Positions 8,841 through 19,415 are shown, counted from the stretch's first letter. The stretch: DNA of 64,000 bases from QHXW01 sp963847515 (GCA_963847515.1 CAWKAA010000005.1:372001-436000); one strand, 5' to 3'. A program made the numbers and translations. Notes: generated by a model from the sequence alone, not told the origin.

Positions 8841-10219
8841 TTATCCAACAGAGGAGGTTTGTCCGAATAACTCCAGCACTTCCTGGTATAGCTTCTCCAC
8901 CTGCGCTTCGCTCTTGGCTTCCGCCGCAACGCGCAGCAGCGGTTCAGTGTTGGATGCGCGTACGTGGATCCAGCCTTCGGGCAGCAGGAGCTTGAGGCCG
9001 TCGGATCGATCCTTCTCCGCTTGCGGATAGCGCGATTCCAGGCTCTGCATCAGGGGCCCAAGCCGGCCGTGCTCGAACGCTACCTTCCCATATCTGCGGA
9101 AATGCTTCGGCAGGCGCGCGGCCAGCGCGGAAATCTTTTCACCGGTTTCAGCCATGCGATCGAGCAGGAACGCCATGCCGGTGTAGCTGTCGCGGCAGAG
9201 ATGCACCGCCGGAAAAATGATGCCGCCATTGGAGCCTTCGCCGCCGATCACGGCATTCACCGCTTGCATGGTTTCAACCACATTGGCTTCGCCCACCGGC
9301 GTGCGATAGACGCGCCGGCCGTGAGCAGCGGCAACATCGTCGATCACCGATGAGGTGGTCAGGTTGACCACCACATCTCCGGGCAACCGCCGCAGCGCTG
9401 CATCCACCGCCAATGCGAGCACGTCATCGTTATCGAGCACGAACCCGGTTTCATCGATCACCGCCAGGCGGTCGCCATCGGGATCCTGCGCAAACCCGAT
9501 ATCGCGATGGCAGCGCTGAACCAACTCCGCGATTTCGCCCAGCGTTTCCCGTTTCGGCTCGGCCTCGCGCGGGAAGGGCTGGGTGGGATCGACGGCGATC
9601 GCCTCCAGATCGCAACCGAGCGTGTCGCGCAGAAACCCCGGTGTAATCAACGCTCCGGCGCCATTCACGGCATCGAGCGCGACGCGGAACTTGCGGCGCG
9701 CGGATGCGGCCAGCATCCACGTGCGCCAGCACTTTGCGGAAATGCAGTTTGGAAGCAGACTCGTAGTCCGTGCTGACACGGCGCATCTCTTCGTTGGTGG
9801 CCCGGCTGGAAATCGCTCTGGTGATATAGATCGATGAGCTCCGCGCGCTCATAGTTGTTGAAGAAAAGCCCTTGCGCATTGAACAGCTTCAGAGCGTTGT
9901 ATTCCGGTGGATTATGCGAGGCCGTTACCGCGATGCCGCCCTGCGCGCGCGTGTCCGCGACATACATCATGATGGTGGGCGTGGGCAGGATGCCGACCTC
10001 GACCACCTCACATCCGGCAGCCAGCAAACCGCAGGCGACCGCGTGTGTGAGCATTTCGCCCGAAGCGCGCGTGTCGCGGCCCAGCACCACGCGTCCGCCG
10101 CCCACGTAAGTGCCGAACGCCTGTGCAAACGAGCAGGCGAGAGTCGGCGTGAGAAACTCGCCCACCACGCCGCGGATTCCCGATACGCCGATCTTCAGCA
10201 GATGTTCGCGGCGCGGCAT
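8841..10219 (-). CDS. glmM: Phosphohexomutase, GlmM/ManB-like (copy 1)
   Basis: This product of about 459 residues belongs to the alpha-D-phosphohexomutase superfamily, which moves phosphate between C1 and C6 of hexose or hexosamine phosphates. The start gives MPRREHLLKIGVSGIRGVVG. The phosphoserine loop is GIAVTASHNPPEYNALKLF, the metal loop is DPDGDRLAV, the sugar-specificity loop is GEGSNGGI, and the phosphate-binding end is VRASNTEPLLRV, all canonical. GlmM (phosphoglucosamine mutase) is likely, but ManB/PGM cannot be excluded. The frame changes near 9807 and 9713, each one extra base. Its ATG overlaps the stop of the upstream paralogue as TGATG, so translation is coupled. Confidence 0.8.
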
Positions 10220-11596
10220 CAGGCAAAGCTCCGGACTTGTTCGACGAGCGACTCGTACAACTCGCGAGGGGCCTCGCCGCGCTGCTCGCAGATGATGCGC
10301 ACAACCGGCTCGGTCTGGCTGACACGGACATGGAACCAGCGATCCGGCCAATCGACTCTCAGCCCGTCCACGACGCTCGCGCGTGCCGTCGTGGTGGCGC
10401 TCGCGCATCGCGGCCAGCAGAGCCGGAATGCGGTGCGTGACCAGCGGCACTGTGCCTTTCAGAATGGAATATTTCGGATACGACGCCAGGATTGCGGAGA
10501 GCTTCGCGCTGCGCTCGCGCATCATGGAGAGCACCGCCAGCATGGCGGCGATGCCGTCGTAGACGAAGCGGAACTGCGGCATCATGATGGCGCCGGTGCC
10601 TTCGCCGGCCAGCGCGATCTGCTCCGGCCGATAGATGGAAAGCGCGTCGATGGCCGCCTGCCGTCCCACGGCCACGCGCACGACCTCGCCGCAGTGCCGC
10701 GCCGCGATTTCATCCACCAGGGCCGTAGTCGAGACAATTGGTGATGATCAGCTTGCCCGCTGCCGCGCGGCAGCAGATAATCGGCAAGCAGCGGCAGCAC
10801 CATTTCTTCGGAAACCGGCGTGCCCTCTTCGGTGGCGAAGGCTACGCGGTCGGAATCGGCATCGAACAGAAATCCGGCGTCTGCGCGATAGCGGTTTCAT
10901 CAGCGGCGCCAGCTGCAGCGCGACCATGTCCCGGTTGGTGGCCGGCTCGTGGGCGAAGGCCACGCCTTGCATTTTTTCATTGATCAGAATGAATCTTACG
11001 CCGAAGCGCTCGTTCATGCGCCGCAGGATCAGCGAAGAGGTTCCGCTGCAGCAATCCACTACGACGCGGAACTGGCGCAGCGCGGCGAAATCAAACACGG
11101 CGGCGAGCTCATCCAGGTAGGGATCGAGCGCGTTCGGTTCGGTCCGCAGCTTGCCGAGCTGATTCCATTCCACGAAGCTGAACTTCTTCAGGTGGTAGAT
11201 ATCCAGCAGCTCATTGGCTTCGGCAGTGGAAAGATAGGTGGCGTTGCGCCCGAAAAACTTGAGCGCATTCCACTCCGCGCCGTTGTGGCTGGCGCCGATG
11301 GAGATGCCGCCCGCGGCATCGGTGCGACGGATGGTGTGTTGGATGACGGGCGTGGGCGCAATGCCCGAGGTCGATCACATTGCGCCGCAGGCAAGCAAAG
11401 CCGCCACCACGCCTTCGCGAATCATGATGCCGCTGGCGCGCGGATCGCGGCCGATGATCACACCCTTGCCCGGCTCGAGAAAAGTGCCGAACGCGGAAGC
11501 GAAATCGAGAACGTGCGCCGCGGTCAGGCCGCCACCGACCACGCCGCGCAGTCCCACTTGCGAGATGCGCAGCGAACTGGAGGCCGCTACGGCCAT
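10219..11596 (-). CDS. Phosphohexomutase paralogue with altered active-site loops (copy 2)
   Basis: This product of about 459 residues has the same overall order as the adjacent copy: LRISQVGLRGVVG, VIIGRDPRASG, a serine loop read as GISIGASHNGAEWNALKFF, a metal loop DADSDRVAF, then AGEGTGAIMMPQ and a C-terminal VRVSQTEPVVRI. The Ser-His-Asn core is kept but the proline after it is lost. The metal loop keeps three acidic residues but differs from DPDGDR. This suggests a different sugar specificity or a partner role. The frame changes near 11378, 11360, 10893, 10757, 10737 and 10378. Most are resolved by deleting one base. The gene is coupled to both neighbours (TAATG at 11594-11598, TGATG at 10217-10221). 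Confidence 0.75.
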
Positions 11597-12291
11597 TACG
11601 GTTCGAGCCTCATGCGACCGAAAGCCTCCGGGACGTGAAAGGTTGCGGCGTGCGTCGGCTGCCACGCGATGTACTTGCGATGCGGTTCCGCGCCCTGGCA
11701 GCGGTAAAAATTGATGCGCATCTCGAGCCCCGCGGCCGGCGGCCGTGCTTCGATGCTCTTCACCGGAATTCGCATCTCGCCGTACCAGATCTTTTTCGCC
11801 CGGTCGATGCGCGCCTTTACTTCGAATCCGGAGTTCCACAGCCAGCCGCCCTCAGGAAGCGGGCTGTCACGATCGATATCGAGATCCACCCATTCGCCCT
11901 GAGGCGAGATCTCGAATTCCTTGTAGCGGCGGATGTGCTGGAAGTCCGAACCGACGAAAACTTCCGCCACGTCCCAGTCCCAAAGCTTGTTGGTTTCGCT
12001 TGTGACCGTCGGGTTCGGCTTGAGATGCAGCTCCTGATACGGGCAGACAAATAGAAAATAGACGTTGTCTGCGGTCCAGCGCGAGCGCACTTCAGTGCGG
12101 TGTTCAGGATAAGGTTCTCCCTTCGGTCCGTTGTCCATGAAGATCCCTTGCACGCCTTTCCAAGAAGCGGCGTCGGGATCGGCGGCGAGCGCAAAATCGG
12201 CAGCCGCATGATGGCTCACAAAGATGCCGTCGCCGTCCGCAAAAGACAAGGGTGCACAAGCCAGTAAGGTGAAGCAAAGGCGCTCGAACAT
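11596..12291 (-). CDS. Secreted carbohydrate-binding family 9-like protein
   Basis: The product has 231 residues with signal peptide MFERLCFTLLACAPLSFADG. The body looks like the CBM9-like/DOMON-like sandwich common in Acidobacteria and Bacteroidetes: an early strand HAAADFALAADPDAASWKGV, then EVRSRWTADNVYFLFVCPYQEL, then WDWDVAEVFVGSD and YKEFEISPQGEWVDLDID, and ending MRINFYRCQGAEPHRKYIAW. It probably binds polysaccharide or a redox ligand in the periplasm. Its stop overlaps the ATG of the downstream phosphohexomutase by one base, so the three genes form one operon. It is divergent from the esterase at 12318 with only 26 bases between the starts. Confidence 0.75.
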   Translation of the reverse strand: MFERLCFTLLACAPLSFADGDGIFVSHHAAADFALAADPDAASWKGVQGIFMDNGPKGEPYPEHRTEVRSRWTADNVYFLFVCPYQELHLKPNPTVTSETNKLWDWDVAEVFVGSDFQHIRRYKEFEISPQGEWVDLDIDRDSPLPEGGWLWNSGFEVKARIDRAKKIWYGEMRIPVKSIEARPPAAGLEMRINFYRCQGAEPHRKYIAWQPTHAATFHVPEAFGRMRLEP

Positions 12292-12317
12292 ATCGTTCTT
12301 CTACTATACTGTCCAAC

Positions 12318-13175
12318 ATGGCAAAGCTTCATATGGTCGCAGTCTTCATGCTCCTGGGACTCGGTGCAATCGCCCAGGAACCCAAGCCCCTAATCCCCGA
12401 TTCCATCTCCGTCGAAGCCAATATCGCCTACAGCCAGTACAAGGAAACGGTGCTCGACGTCATGCAACCGAAGGAGACCGCGAGCGGCAAAAGGCCTGGC
12501 GTGATCGCCATCCATGGCGGCGGCTGGGTAGGAGGCAGCAAGGATCAGTACGGCCCACGCGTATGCGCGCGTTACGTAGAGAAAGGTTTCGTGTGCGTCA
12601 ACGTGGAATACCGGCTGGCCAAGGCTGCGCCGGCGCCCGCCGCGGTCACCGACGTCCTCGACGCGGCGCACTGGTTCGAGACCAATGCCAAAAAATACAA
12701 CGTGGACACGAAACGTATCGTCGTGACCGGCGGTTCGGCTGGCGGCCACCTTTCGCTGATGGTGGGGATGACGCCGAAATCGGCCAAGCTCGGCCCGCCT
12801 GCGAAAGTGGCCGCAGTGGTGGATTTCTATGGCATTACGGACGTAGGTGACCAGTTGGACGGTCCGCACAAGCAGGACTACGCCGTGACCTGGGTGCCCG
12901 AGCAGTCCGGGCGGCTGGCATTGGCGTCGCGCGTTTCTCCAATGAAATATGTTCGCAAAGGTCTGCCGCCGATCCTCGCGATTCACGGAGATGCCGATTC
13001 CACGGTTCCATACGAACACAGCGTGAAGCTCGTCAAAGCCCTCCGCGATGCGGGCGACGACGCGGAGCTGGTCAGCGTGCCGCAAGGCGAGCACGGATTT
13101 CCTAAAGCCAAGGAAGACGAGATTTACGAGCAGAACATCTGGCCGTTCCTGAAGAAGCACGGGGTGATGAAGTAG
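12318..13175 (+). CDS. Secreted BD-FAE/esterase-lipase family hydrolase
   Basis: The product has 285 residues with a short signal peptide ending around GAIAQ. The alpha/beta hydrolase motifs are those of the HSL/BD-FAE group: oxyanion HGGGW (66-70), nucleophile GGSAGG with Ser140, acid in HGDAD (Asp225 or 227) and His259 in GEHGF. Related enzymes de-esterify plant polysaccharides (acetyl or feruloyl groups) or short-chain esters, which would suit the divergent CBM9-like neighbour. That link is inference from context. The frame is intact. The next gene begins 160 bases downstream and has its own promoter region. Confidence 0.82.
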   Translation: MAKLHMVAVFMLLGLGAIAQEPKPLIPDSISVEANIAYSQYKETVLDVMQPKETASGKRPGVIAIHGGGWVGGSKDQYGPRVCARYVEKGFVCVNVEYRLAKAAPAPAAVTDVLDAAHWFETNAKKYNVDTKRIVVTGGSAGGHLSLMVGMTPKSAKLGPPAKVAAVVDFYGITDVGDQLDGPHKQDYAVTWVPEQSGRLALASRVSPMKYVRKGLPPILAIHGDADSTVPYEHSVKLVKALRDAGDDAELVSVPQGEHGFPKAKEDEIYEQNIWPFLKKHGVMK

Positions 13176-13335
13176 CGCACTCATGTGCCCCAAAAGTTTG
13201 CTTCTGTGAAATCAAACTGTAACGCGAGTTCGGTAAACTGTTGCCCTTAGAGCGAGTATAATCATCGTCTCAGGGTTTGAGGTAGGTCGTCCTCCGTTGT
13301 ACGGTCAACAATTCTAGGTTCTCGCGAGGAAAGTT

Positions 13336-16300
13336 ATGAAGAGCTCACTACAACGCCATTTCAGCCAAATTATCTACGCCGTTCTGTTACTGGGTGTGGC
13401 TCTTGCTGCGCCGCTCCAGGCGCAACAAATTCTAGGCACCATCACCGGCACGGTAAAGGACTCCACGGGCGCTTCGGTACCCGATGCCACGGTGAAGGCA
13501 CACAATTTAGCGACCAACCTGGAGGTGGTGGAGCACACCCAGGGGAATGGCTCCTACCTGGTTCCGAATCTTCCTGCCGGAACGTACCGCTTGACGTTCA
13601 CGAAAGAAGGATTCGAAACCGAAGCGCACACGGAGGTCGTGGTAAATGCCAACCGCACCACCACTGTCGATGGCGATCTTCGGGTGGGAATGGTCAGCAC
13701 TTCGGTCGAGGTGGCGGCAGTGTCATCCATGAACCAGGTGGATACGACCAACGGGTACGTGGTCGATCAATTAACGATTGAGGAGACGCCTCTCGGAACC
13801 GGCAGCTTCACGCAACTGGCGATATTGTCACCGGGCGTTCACGCAGACTTTTTAGGTGGAGCTGGAGCGAACACCGGGCTCGGCAATCAAGCCATCTTCG
13901 CGAACGGGCAGCGGGACACCAGCAACAGCTTTTCTCTCAACGGGATCAGCACCAACAATCTGTTTAACGGCAACTCCACCAGCCAGGTCGGAGAGAACCG
14001 GTTTGTCCTGAATACGGGTGAGAATTTCGCCGGCGGCGGTCAAATTCAGACCAGCACTTCGGTCTATAGCGCAATCGGCCAGGCTCTTCCCACACCACCG
14101 GCCGAAGCGATCCAGGAGATTGCCGTGAACGCCGCCATGTACGATGCGGGGCAGGGAGTCAACAGCGGCGCGCACATCAGCGTGCTCACCAAGTCGGGGA
14201 CCAACGCGATTCATGGAGAGATCTATGAAAAATTCCAGAACAGCGCCATGAATGCCGCCCCGTTCTTCTATAACGCCTCTCCGGACATCACTCAGAAGGT
14301 GCCGTTCTTGAACCGCAACCAATTCGGCGCCACTCTGGGCGGTCCTATAAAGAGGGACAAGCTTTTCTATTTCGCTTCTTACCAGGGTGTGCGCATCGCC
14401 GACGCCACGGATGCCATCCAAAACTCGACTGTCCCTCTTTCCCTTACAAACGATCGCAGTACGCAGGGCATCATCAACACCATCCAAGCCGCGTACGGCC
14501 AGACGCTCACGTCGAGCCAGGTCAGCCCGGTAGCCGCCGCGATGCTGCAGGCCAAGCTCCCCAACGGACAATACTTGATCCCGAGCGCGCAAATCACCAA
14601 TCCGAATACGGCTCTGGCGCTGGGTTATGACGCCACGGTGCAGGGGCCCAACGCGCAGGCGCGTGTGGATCAGGGCATCGCCAATATCGATTACATCGTG
14701 AGCGATAAGGACCGGTTGGGCGTCAAATATTACGTCCAGGACAATCCAACCACTAATCCCTTTGGTTCAGTCGGCTCGCTGCTTGGCTTCGCACAGCAGC
14801 TCTCTGCCGGCAGCCAGGTGGCATCCGTGAACAATACGGTCATCGTGACGCCCACACTTACGTGGGAACAACGTGCGGGCTTCACTCGCTTGAGAGCCTA
14901 TGCCCACACAGAGCAGGCCTTCAAACCCAGCGATTTTGGAATCAATTTGCTCGGTTCCACGACTTTTCCGCAGATTCAAATCAATCATGACGATCCCACA
15001 CTGTCCAACGGACTACAATTCGGTCCGGGCCCGAGCTTCGGTAATGCAGGCATGTTCCAAAATCAGTGGGAGTACGGGACAACCCTCAACTGGGTAAAAG
15101 GCCGACACACCCTCTCATTTGGCGCTCAGTGGGACTATACCCAACTTAACATTGTCAATCACAACACTGACACCGACTCGCTTTTCTTCAATACGTTCCT
15201 TAACTTCGTCGAAGGCACCGTTCGATCGGGAGACGCGTTTTCCGGTTCCGCGAATCGCTACTATCGTTCCAACACGGTGGGGACCTTTGTGAACGATCAT
15301 TACAAGCTACGCAGCAACCTGACGGTAACCCTGGGTCTCCGGTGGGATTACGATGGCCCCTTGACAGAAAAATATGGCAAGCTGACGGGCTTCAACGCCA
15401 GCCTGTATTCGTACGACTCTGCGACGGACACCATTACTGGCTCCGGCCTGGAAATCGCAGGAAACAACAAGGCCTTTGGCACACCCGGTGCGAGCGACTC
15501 TCTGATGAAACAGCGCCAATGGGGACTGGCTCCGCGAATCGGAATCGCCTGGACGCCGCTTTCGAAGCTGACCGTGCGCACGGGATTCGGCTTGTACTAC
15601 GACCGCGGCGAATTCTTCAGCTATTTTTCGCCCGGCGCGGGCTCGGGCTACAACGGACCCTTCGGTGTAACACTGGCGCCACCATTCGTTGCGCCCGTTG
15701 TGACGGCCAAGGGCGCAGTTTTTCAGGATCCGTTCGGAACCACCCCGGTACCCCCGCCCGCGGGCAGCGCGGCCTCGTTTCTGGGGCTGCTACCCAACCT
15801 AGGGCAGACCATATCGGGCAACTGGCCAGCAGGTAACTTATTCGGCCCGTTCCTTTTCGGCGGCTACGACATCAACAACAAACTCCCCTACACGGCGAAC
15901 TGGACCTTCGATCTCCAATATCAGGCGTCGAACAATTGGATGTTCAGCGCGGGTTATGTCGGCAACCACGGTTCGCATCAAATCATCCCTGTTCCGTTTA
16001 ACCAAGCGCAAATCGCCACGCCGCAACACCCGGTGAACGGCCAGAGCTACTCCTACGGCGGCGCCACCCCGCTCTACCTCAATAACGAGCCGATCTCGAC
16101 GAATGAGTACTCCGGCAATGCTCCGGTTCGCGTGCCCTACATCGGGTATGACATGAATTCCGTCATGTACACGGCTGAAGGCATTTCGAACTATGACGCG
16201 CTGCAATTTCAACTTCGCAAAAGGCTATCGAGCGGGCTGCAATTCACGGCCAGCTACACTTGGTCGCACGCCCTTGACGATCAAAGCGGTCTGGGATTGT

Positions 16301-17019
16301 TCTTTACCGGTAACAATCCCCAAACGCCAAGGTCCAGTTATGCCTCGGCGGATTTCGATCAGACGCATGTGTTCCTGATCAACTACAGTTACACCATTCC
16401 TAAGATGACGTCGAGCAAAGGGCTGGGAACCCTGGTGAATGGGTGGGTCATCGGCGGGCAGACGATTGCGCAAAGCGGCCAACCCTATAGCATTTACGAT
16501 TATTCCGGTTCGGTGGCCAGCCAGTACCTGGGCACTGCGGACTACATCGGGAACCCGATCGTGACACTCAAGCCAGGCGTTACCGCATCGCAAGCCCAAC
16601 TGCAGGGCACGACCGGCATTAACGCCGGCAAGCCTGTCTTGAATGTGAACTCTTTCGCTCCTTCGTTTCTCGCGCCGGGCCAGGGTGGCGTGCCACCGTG
16701 CGACTCATCCGGATGCGATCTGTATGAGTCACTGTACGGATATTCCGGGCGCAACATGTTCCGCGGTCCGTTCCAGGTACGCTTCGATATGACACTCGGC
16801 AAAACATTCGCAATCAAGGAACGATTCCGGCTGCGGTTTAATTTCGACGCGTTCAATCTTTTCAACCACACTTCTTTCGATGCGCCGAACAACGACGTGA
16901 CGTTCTTCCCCAACTACGTAGGGCCGCCGTCTTTTCCGCCGCAAGGGAGTTTGGGAATCATCCAGCACACGATCGGCAGTCCGCGATTCCTGCAGTTGAA
17001 CCTGCACCTGATTTTCTGA
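13336..17019 (+). CDS. TonB-dependent receptor, Oar-like, with carboxypeptidase-regulatory-like domain
   Basis: This is a 1227-residue outer-membrane protein. GAGGAAAG lies about 6 bases before ATG 13336. The signal peptide ends near APLQAQ. Residues 33-115 are a carboxypeptidase-regulatory-like Ig fold (ITGTVKDSTGASVPDATVKA, then GSYLVPNLPAGTYRLTF). A plug-like region follows, including NTGLGNQAIFANGQRDTSNS and SGAHISVLTKSGTNAIHGEI. The rest is a long beta barrel with repeated aromatic strands, ending LQLNLHLIF with a terminal Phe as in outer-membrane barrels. Such receptors are highly multiplied in Solibacteres and are thought to import large organic nutrients. No TonB/ExbBD genes are nearby. 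A TATAAT at 13257-13262 may be its -10 element. Confidence 0.88.
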   Translation: MKSSLQRHFSQIIYAVLLLGVALAAPLQAQQILGTITGTVKDSTGASVPDATVKAHNLATNLEVVEHTQGNGSYLVPNLPAGTYRLTFTKEGFETEAHTEVVVNANRTTTVDGDLRVGMVSTSVEVAAVSSMNQVDTTNGYVVDQLTIEETPLGTGSFTQLAILSPGVHADFLGGAGANTGLGNQAIFANGQRDTSNSFSLNGISTNNLFNGNSTSQVGENRFVLNTGENFAGGGQIQTSTSVYSAIGQALPTPPAEAIQEIAVNAAMYDAGQGVNSGAHISVLTKSGTNAIHGEIYEKFQNSAMNAAPFFYNASPDITQKVPFLNRNQFGATLGGPIKRDKLFYFASYQGVRIADATDAIQNSTVPLSLTNDRSTQGIINTIQAAYGQTLTSSQVSPVAAAMLQAKLPNGQYLIPSAQITNPNTALALGYDATVQGPNAQARVDQGIANIDYIVSDKDRLGVKYYVQDNPTTNPFGSVGSLLGFAQQLSAGSQVASVNNTVIVTPTLTWEQRAGFTRLRAYAHTEQAFKPSDFGINLLGSTTFPQIQINHDDPTLSNGLQFGPGPSFGNAGMFQNQWEYGTTLNWVKGRHTLSFGAQWDYTQLNIVNHNTDTDSLFFNTFLNFVEGTVRSGDAFSGSANRYYRSNTVGTFVNDHYKLRSNLTVTLGLRWDYDGPLTEKYGKLTGFNASLYSYDSATDTITGSGLEIAGNNKAFGTPGASDSLMKQRQWGLAPRIGIAWTPLSKLTVRTGFGLYYDRGEFFSYFSPGAGSGYNGPFGVTLAPPFVAPVVTAKGAVFQDPFGTTPVPPPAGSAASFLGLLPNLGQTISGNWPAGNLFGPFLFGGYDINNKLPYTANWTFDLQYQASNNWMFSAGYVGNHGSHQIIPVPFNQAQIATPQHPVNGQSYSYGGATPLYLNNEPISTNEYSGNAPVRVPYIGYDMNSVMYTAEGISNYDALQFQLRKRLSSGLQFTASYTWSHALDDQSGLGLFFTGNNPQTPRSSYASADFDQTHVFLINYSYTIPKMTSSKGLGTLVNGWVIGGQTIAQSGQPYSIYDYSGSVASQYLGTADYIGNPIVTLKPGVTASQAQLQGTTGINAGKPVLNVNSFAPSFLAPGQGGVPPCDSSGCDLYESLYGYSGRNMFRGPFQVRFDMTLGKTFAIKERFRLRFNFDAFNLFNHTSFDAPNNDVTFFPNYVGPPSFPPQGSLGIIQHTIGSPRFLQLNLHLIF

Positions 17020-17050
17020 AGCAGTGCGCGGCGCTCGTTACAATGGACGC

Positions 17051-17308
17051 ATGAGCGTTTATGAAGAGCGCCGCGAGGAACTGGAGAAACACGAATTCAT
17101 GATGGGCAAGGCGCGCGGCCAGCTCGCCGTCACGCTCGACGTGCTGACCGACGCGCTAGTCCTGGTGGGCCAGCATGGCGTCTACTGCCACAGTGCGCGC
17201 CACCCCGGCAAGCCCGCCATGGACGTCCAGTTGATCACCAAAGCTATCACCGACGCCAAGGAACTGATCTCCGGCGTTATGGGCGAGCTGAAGACGCCCA
17301 GAGTGTAG
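17051..17308 (+). CDS. Small hypothetical helical protein
   Basis: The product is 85 residues from ATG 17051 (an earlier in-frame start at 17024 would add nine residues without a better ribosome site). It is soluble and mainly helical, beginning MSVYEERREELEKHEFMMGK and containing LAVTLDVLTDALVLVGQHGV. I recognise no family. It follows the TonB receptor by 31 bases on the same strand and may be co-transcribed. It is convergent with the ATP-grasp gene, whose stop is 9 bases away. Confidence 0.55.
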   Translation: MSVYEERREELEKHEFMMGKARGQLAVTLDVLTDALVLVGQHGVYCHSARHPGKPAMDVQLITKAITDAKELISGVMGELKTPRV

Positions 17309-17317
17309 CGGGGATTA

Positions 17318-18317
17318 TTACACCAGAGCCGTGTTGAGAATTTCCTGGATCAGGGAGTCGTAGACCATCCCCCCATCGGCGGCCGAGCGGGCGAAGTCCT
17401 CGTCTTCCGCCAACGAAGGATTGGGATTCACTTCGATCAGAAAAACTTCAGCCTGGGGCGTGAGCCGGACGTCAATGCGCGCGAAGCCTTTGATCTTGAG
17501 CAAACGATAAACCTTCCGCGCCAGATTCGCCAGGTGGTCCTGCACGCCGTCCGGCAAGGGCTTGGCCGGTCCGTTCTTGATGCCCCACTTCTTGCGGTAG
17601 GCTTCATTCCACTTGGCGTGAAACGTGGCAAACTTCGGCTCGTCCTCCGGAACCTGCTCGAAAACAATTTCGCGCGGCGGAAACACAGTCAGCCGGTGGT
17701 TTCCCAGCACGCTCACATAAAGCTCGCGGCCCCCGATGTACTCCTCGATCAAGGCATCGCAATTGAACTTCTGGTGAATAAAGCGCGCCCGCGCGATCGC
17801 CTCATTCTCCTCTCGAACAAATGACGCCTGACAGATGCCGTCAGACGACTCCTCGCTCGCGGGCTTGACGAACGCCGGAAATGTGAAGCGTCTCAGGCGG
17901 CGGAGCGGATGTCCCCGATGTGAGACTACGAAATGCGGCGAGCGCACATGGTGGTAGGCCAGTACCTTCTTGGCCAGCGCCTTGTCTTTGCAAAGCAGCA
18001 GCGCTTCGGGCCCCGATCCCGGTGTATCGCACTTTCATCAATTCCAGCAGAGCGGGGATATTCGGCTCGTGCGAGCGGTCCTGGTAGAACGACTCGGAGA
18101 GGTTAAAGACAATGTCTGGCGCGTAGGCTTTCAGCTTCTCGACAATATCTGTTACGTTGTCGAAAACCGCCAGCGTTTCCACATCGTGCCCCAACCGCTT
18201 CAGACATCGAAGTACATCGGCTTCGGTGGGCTTGTCCTCTTCCTTGAGCGAACGCGCGGAGAACGTCTCATTGGGATCCGCCGGACGCGCGACATCGAAC
18301 AAGACGAGAATCTTCAT
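17318..18317 (-). CDS. D-Ala-D-Ala-ligase-like ATP-grasp protein, one frame break
   Basis: The reconstructed length is about 333 residues. It starts MKILVLFDVARPADPNETF, followed by a preATP-grasp domain with VETLAVFDNVTDIVEKLKAY and PDIVFNLSESFYQDRSHEPN, which matches the D-Ala-D-Ala-ligase pattern. The ATP-grasp core shows FPAFVKPASEESSDGI, CDALIEEYIGGRELYVSVLG and the Mg-binding end IDVRLTPQAEVFLIEVNPNP. It probably forms an amide or peptide bond from a carboxylate and ATP; the substrate is unknown and it need not be the cell-wall enzyme. The frame changes near 18017, where removing one G (CCGGGATCG to CCGGATCG) restores it. It starts 2 bases after the metallopeptidase stop. Confidence 0.78.
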
Positions 18318-18319
18318 GC

Positions 18320-19347
18320 TTAGACTGACCTCTTGAACCTCCCGGTGTACAGGTGGTTGGTCACGAGTGCCGCAAGATATGCCGAGCAGCTCGAAGTGGA
18401 GCCGCGTGTGATTTTGCGGCGCTGGCAGTTTCAGCTCCTGGCACCGCAGAATGAGTTTTCGCACCAGCATGCTCACAGTGTACTTGCGCTGCCCCGTCCA
18501 TTGAACGATCGACTCGATGAGCGCCGCGCGATACCGGCGCATCACTCGAACTGCCGATTCGCCCCCTGGCTCGCCGTTACCAAAGATGGCCCGCAGGTCG
18601 GCGTCATAGAAGTCCGGAAAATCCTCGGCGTAGAGCTTGCGCTTGGATGGGTAGTAGCGGCCCAAGGTCTTGCGAAGTTTTCTCGCCTCGGAGATGCGGC
18701 GGCCACCTTTGACAACCGGCGGACTGGCCGCGACTTTCTGCCATGAGATCGTTCACGTGCTCCAGTTTCTCCACGGCTTTCCAGCCGCGATACTTTTGCC
18801 GCCATTCATCCGGCGGAGTCGCCAGCCAGACCGCAAAGGTCTCGGCAAAATCCTCGTCCGGGTGCGCCTGTGCGTACCAATTCGGCAAGTGCCGGACGAA
18901 ACTCTTGCTATGCGGACGCGGCGTGTAGGTTTCAGGCGTGTACTCGGCGGCGGGGTTGCCGAAGACCCGGTGCCATTCCTTGCGCGAGGAAAATCGATAG
19001 GCGTGATCGATCGCGTGGCCGCACTCGTGGCGCAACAGCATCTGGCACCACTCGGCAGTGCCACCCTCCACCTCCATCATCTGATGCAACTCTAGAGTCT
19101 TGAGTCGAGGATGCGCGAGATAAAACGGGATGGCGATAGCCGGCACACCTGCCGGAGAGAACCATTCGTCTCCCAGGTAACAGTCTGGCCGCAGACTCAC
19201 TCCGCGCGCAGCGAGTTCGTCATGAAACTCGCGCACCCGCTTCTCGAGCTCGCTTCCCTCAATGCGGACGCCCAGATCGCAAATGCGGACATTCAGCAAC
19301 TCCTCGTCTTTGAGCGCGACCCAAGACGGCTCTGCAGCCATCTCCAT
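18320..19347 (-). CDS. Putative zinc-binding metallopeptidase, two frame breaks
   Basis: The reconstructed product is about 342 residues from ATG 19347. The zinc motif HECGH is at residues 107-111, with a likely third ligand Glu169 in DEDFAETFAVWL. Other family-like blocks are GTAEWCQMLLRHECGHA, KWHR-type segments before NPAAEYTPETYTPRPHSKSF, and a C-terminus reading LAALVTNHLYTGRFKRSV after frame repair. This fits the 'putative zinc-binding metallo-peptidase' group often beside ATP-grasp ligases. Frames change near 18732 (one extra A in AAAGTCGC) and near 18383 (one extra G). Without the second repair it would read into the ligase as a false fusion. The stop TAA is at 18320-18322, 2 bases before the ligase ATG. 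Confidence 0.72.
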
Positions 19348-19415
19348 CTTTCCATCGTAGCCTTGAATGGATTAATGTGCTGGGGAAAACGGTGAGATAC
19401 AACGGTACTTCTGCC

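Noticed and set aside
17841..18665. A single fused metallopeptidase-ATP-grasp polypeptide
   Set aside because: The continuous frame comes from an indel near 18383; the repaired frame ends in a natural stop (FKRSV) 2 bases before the ligase ATG.
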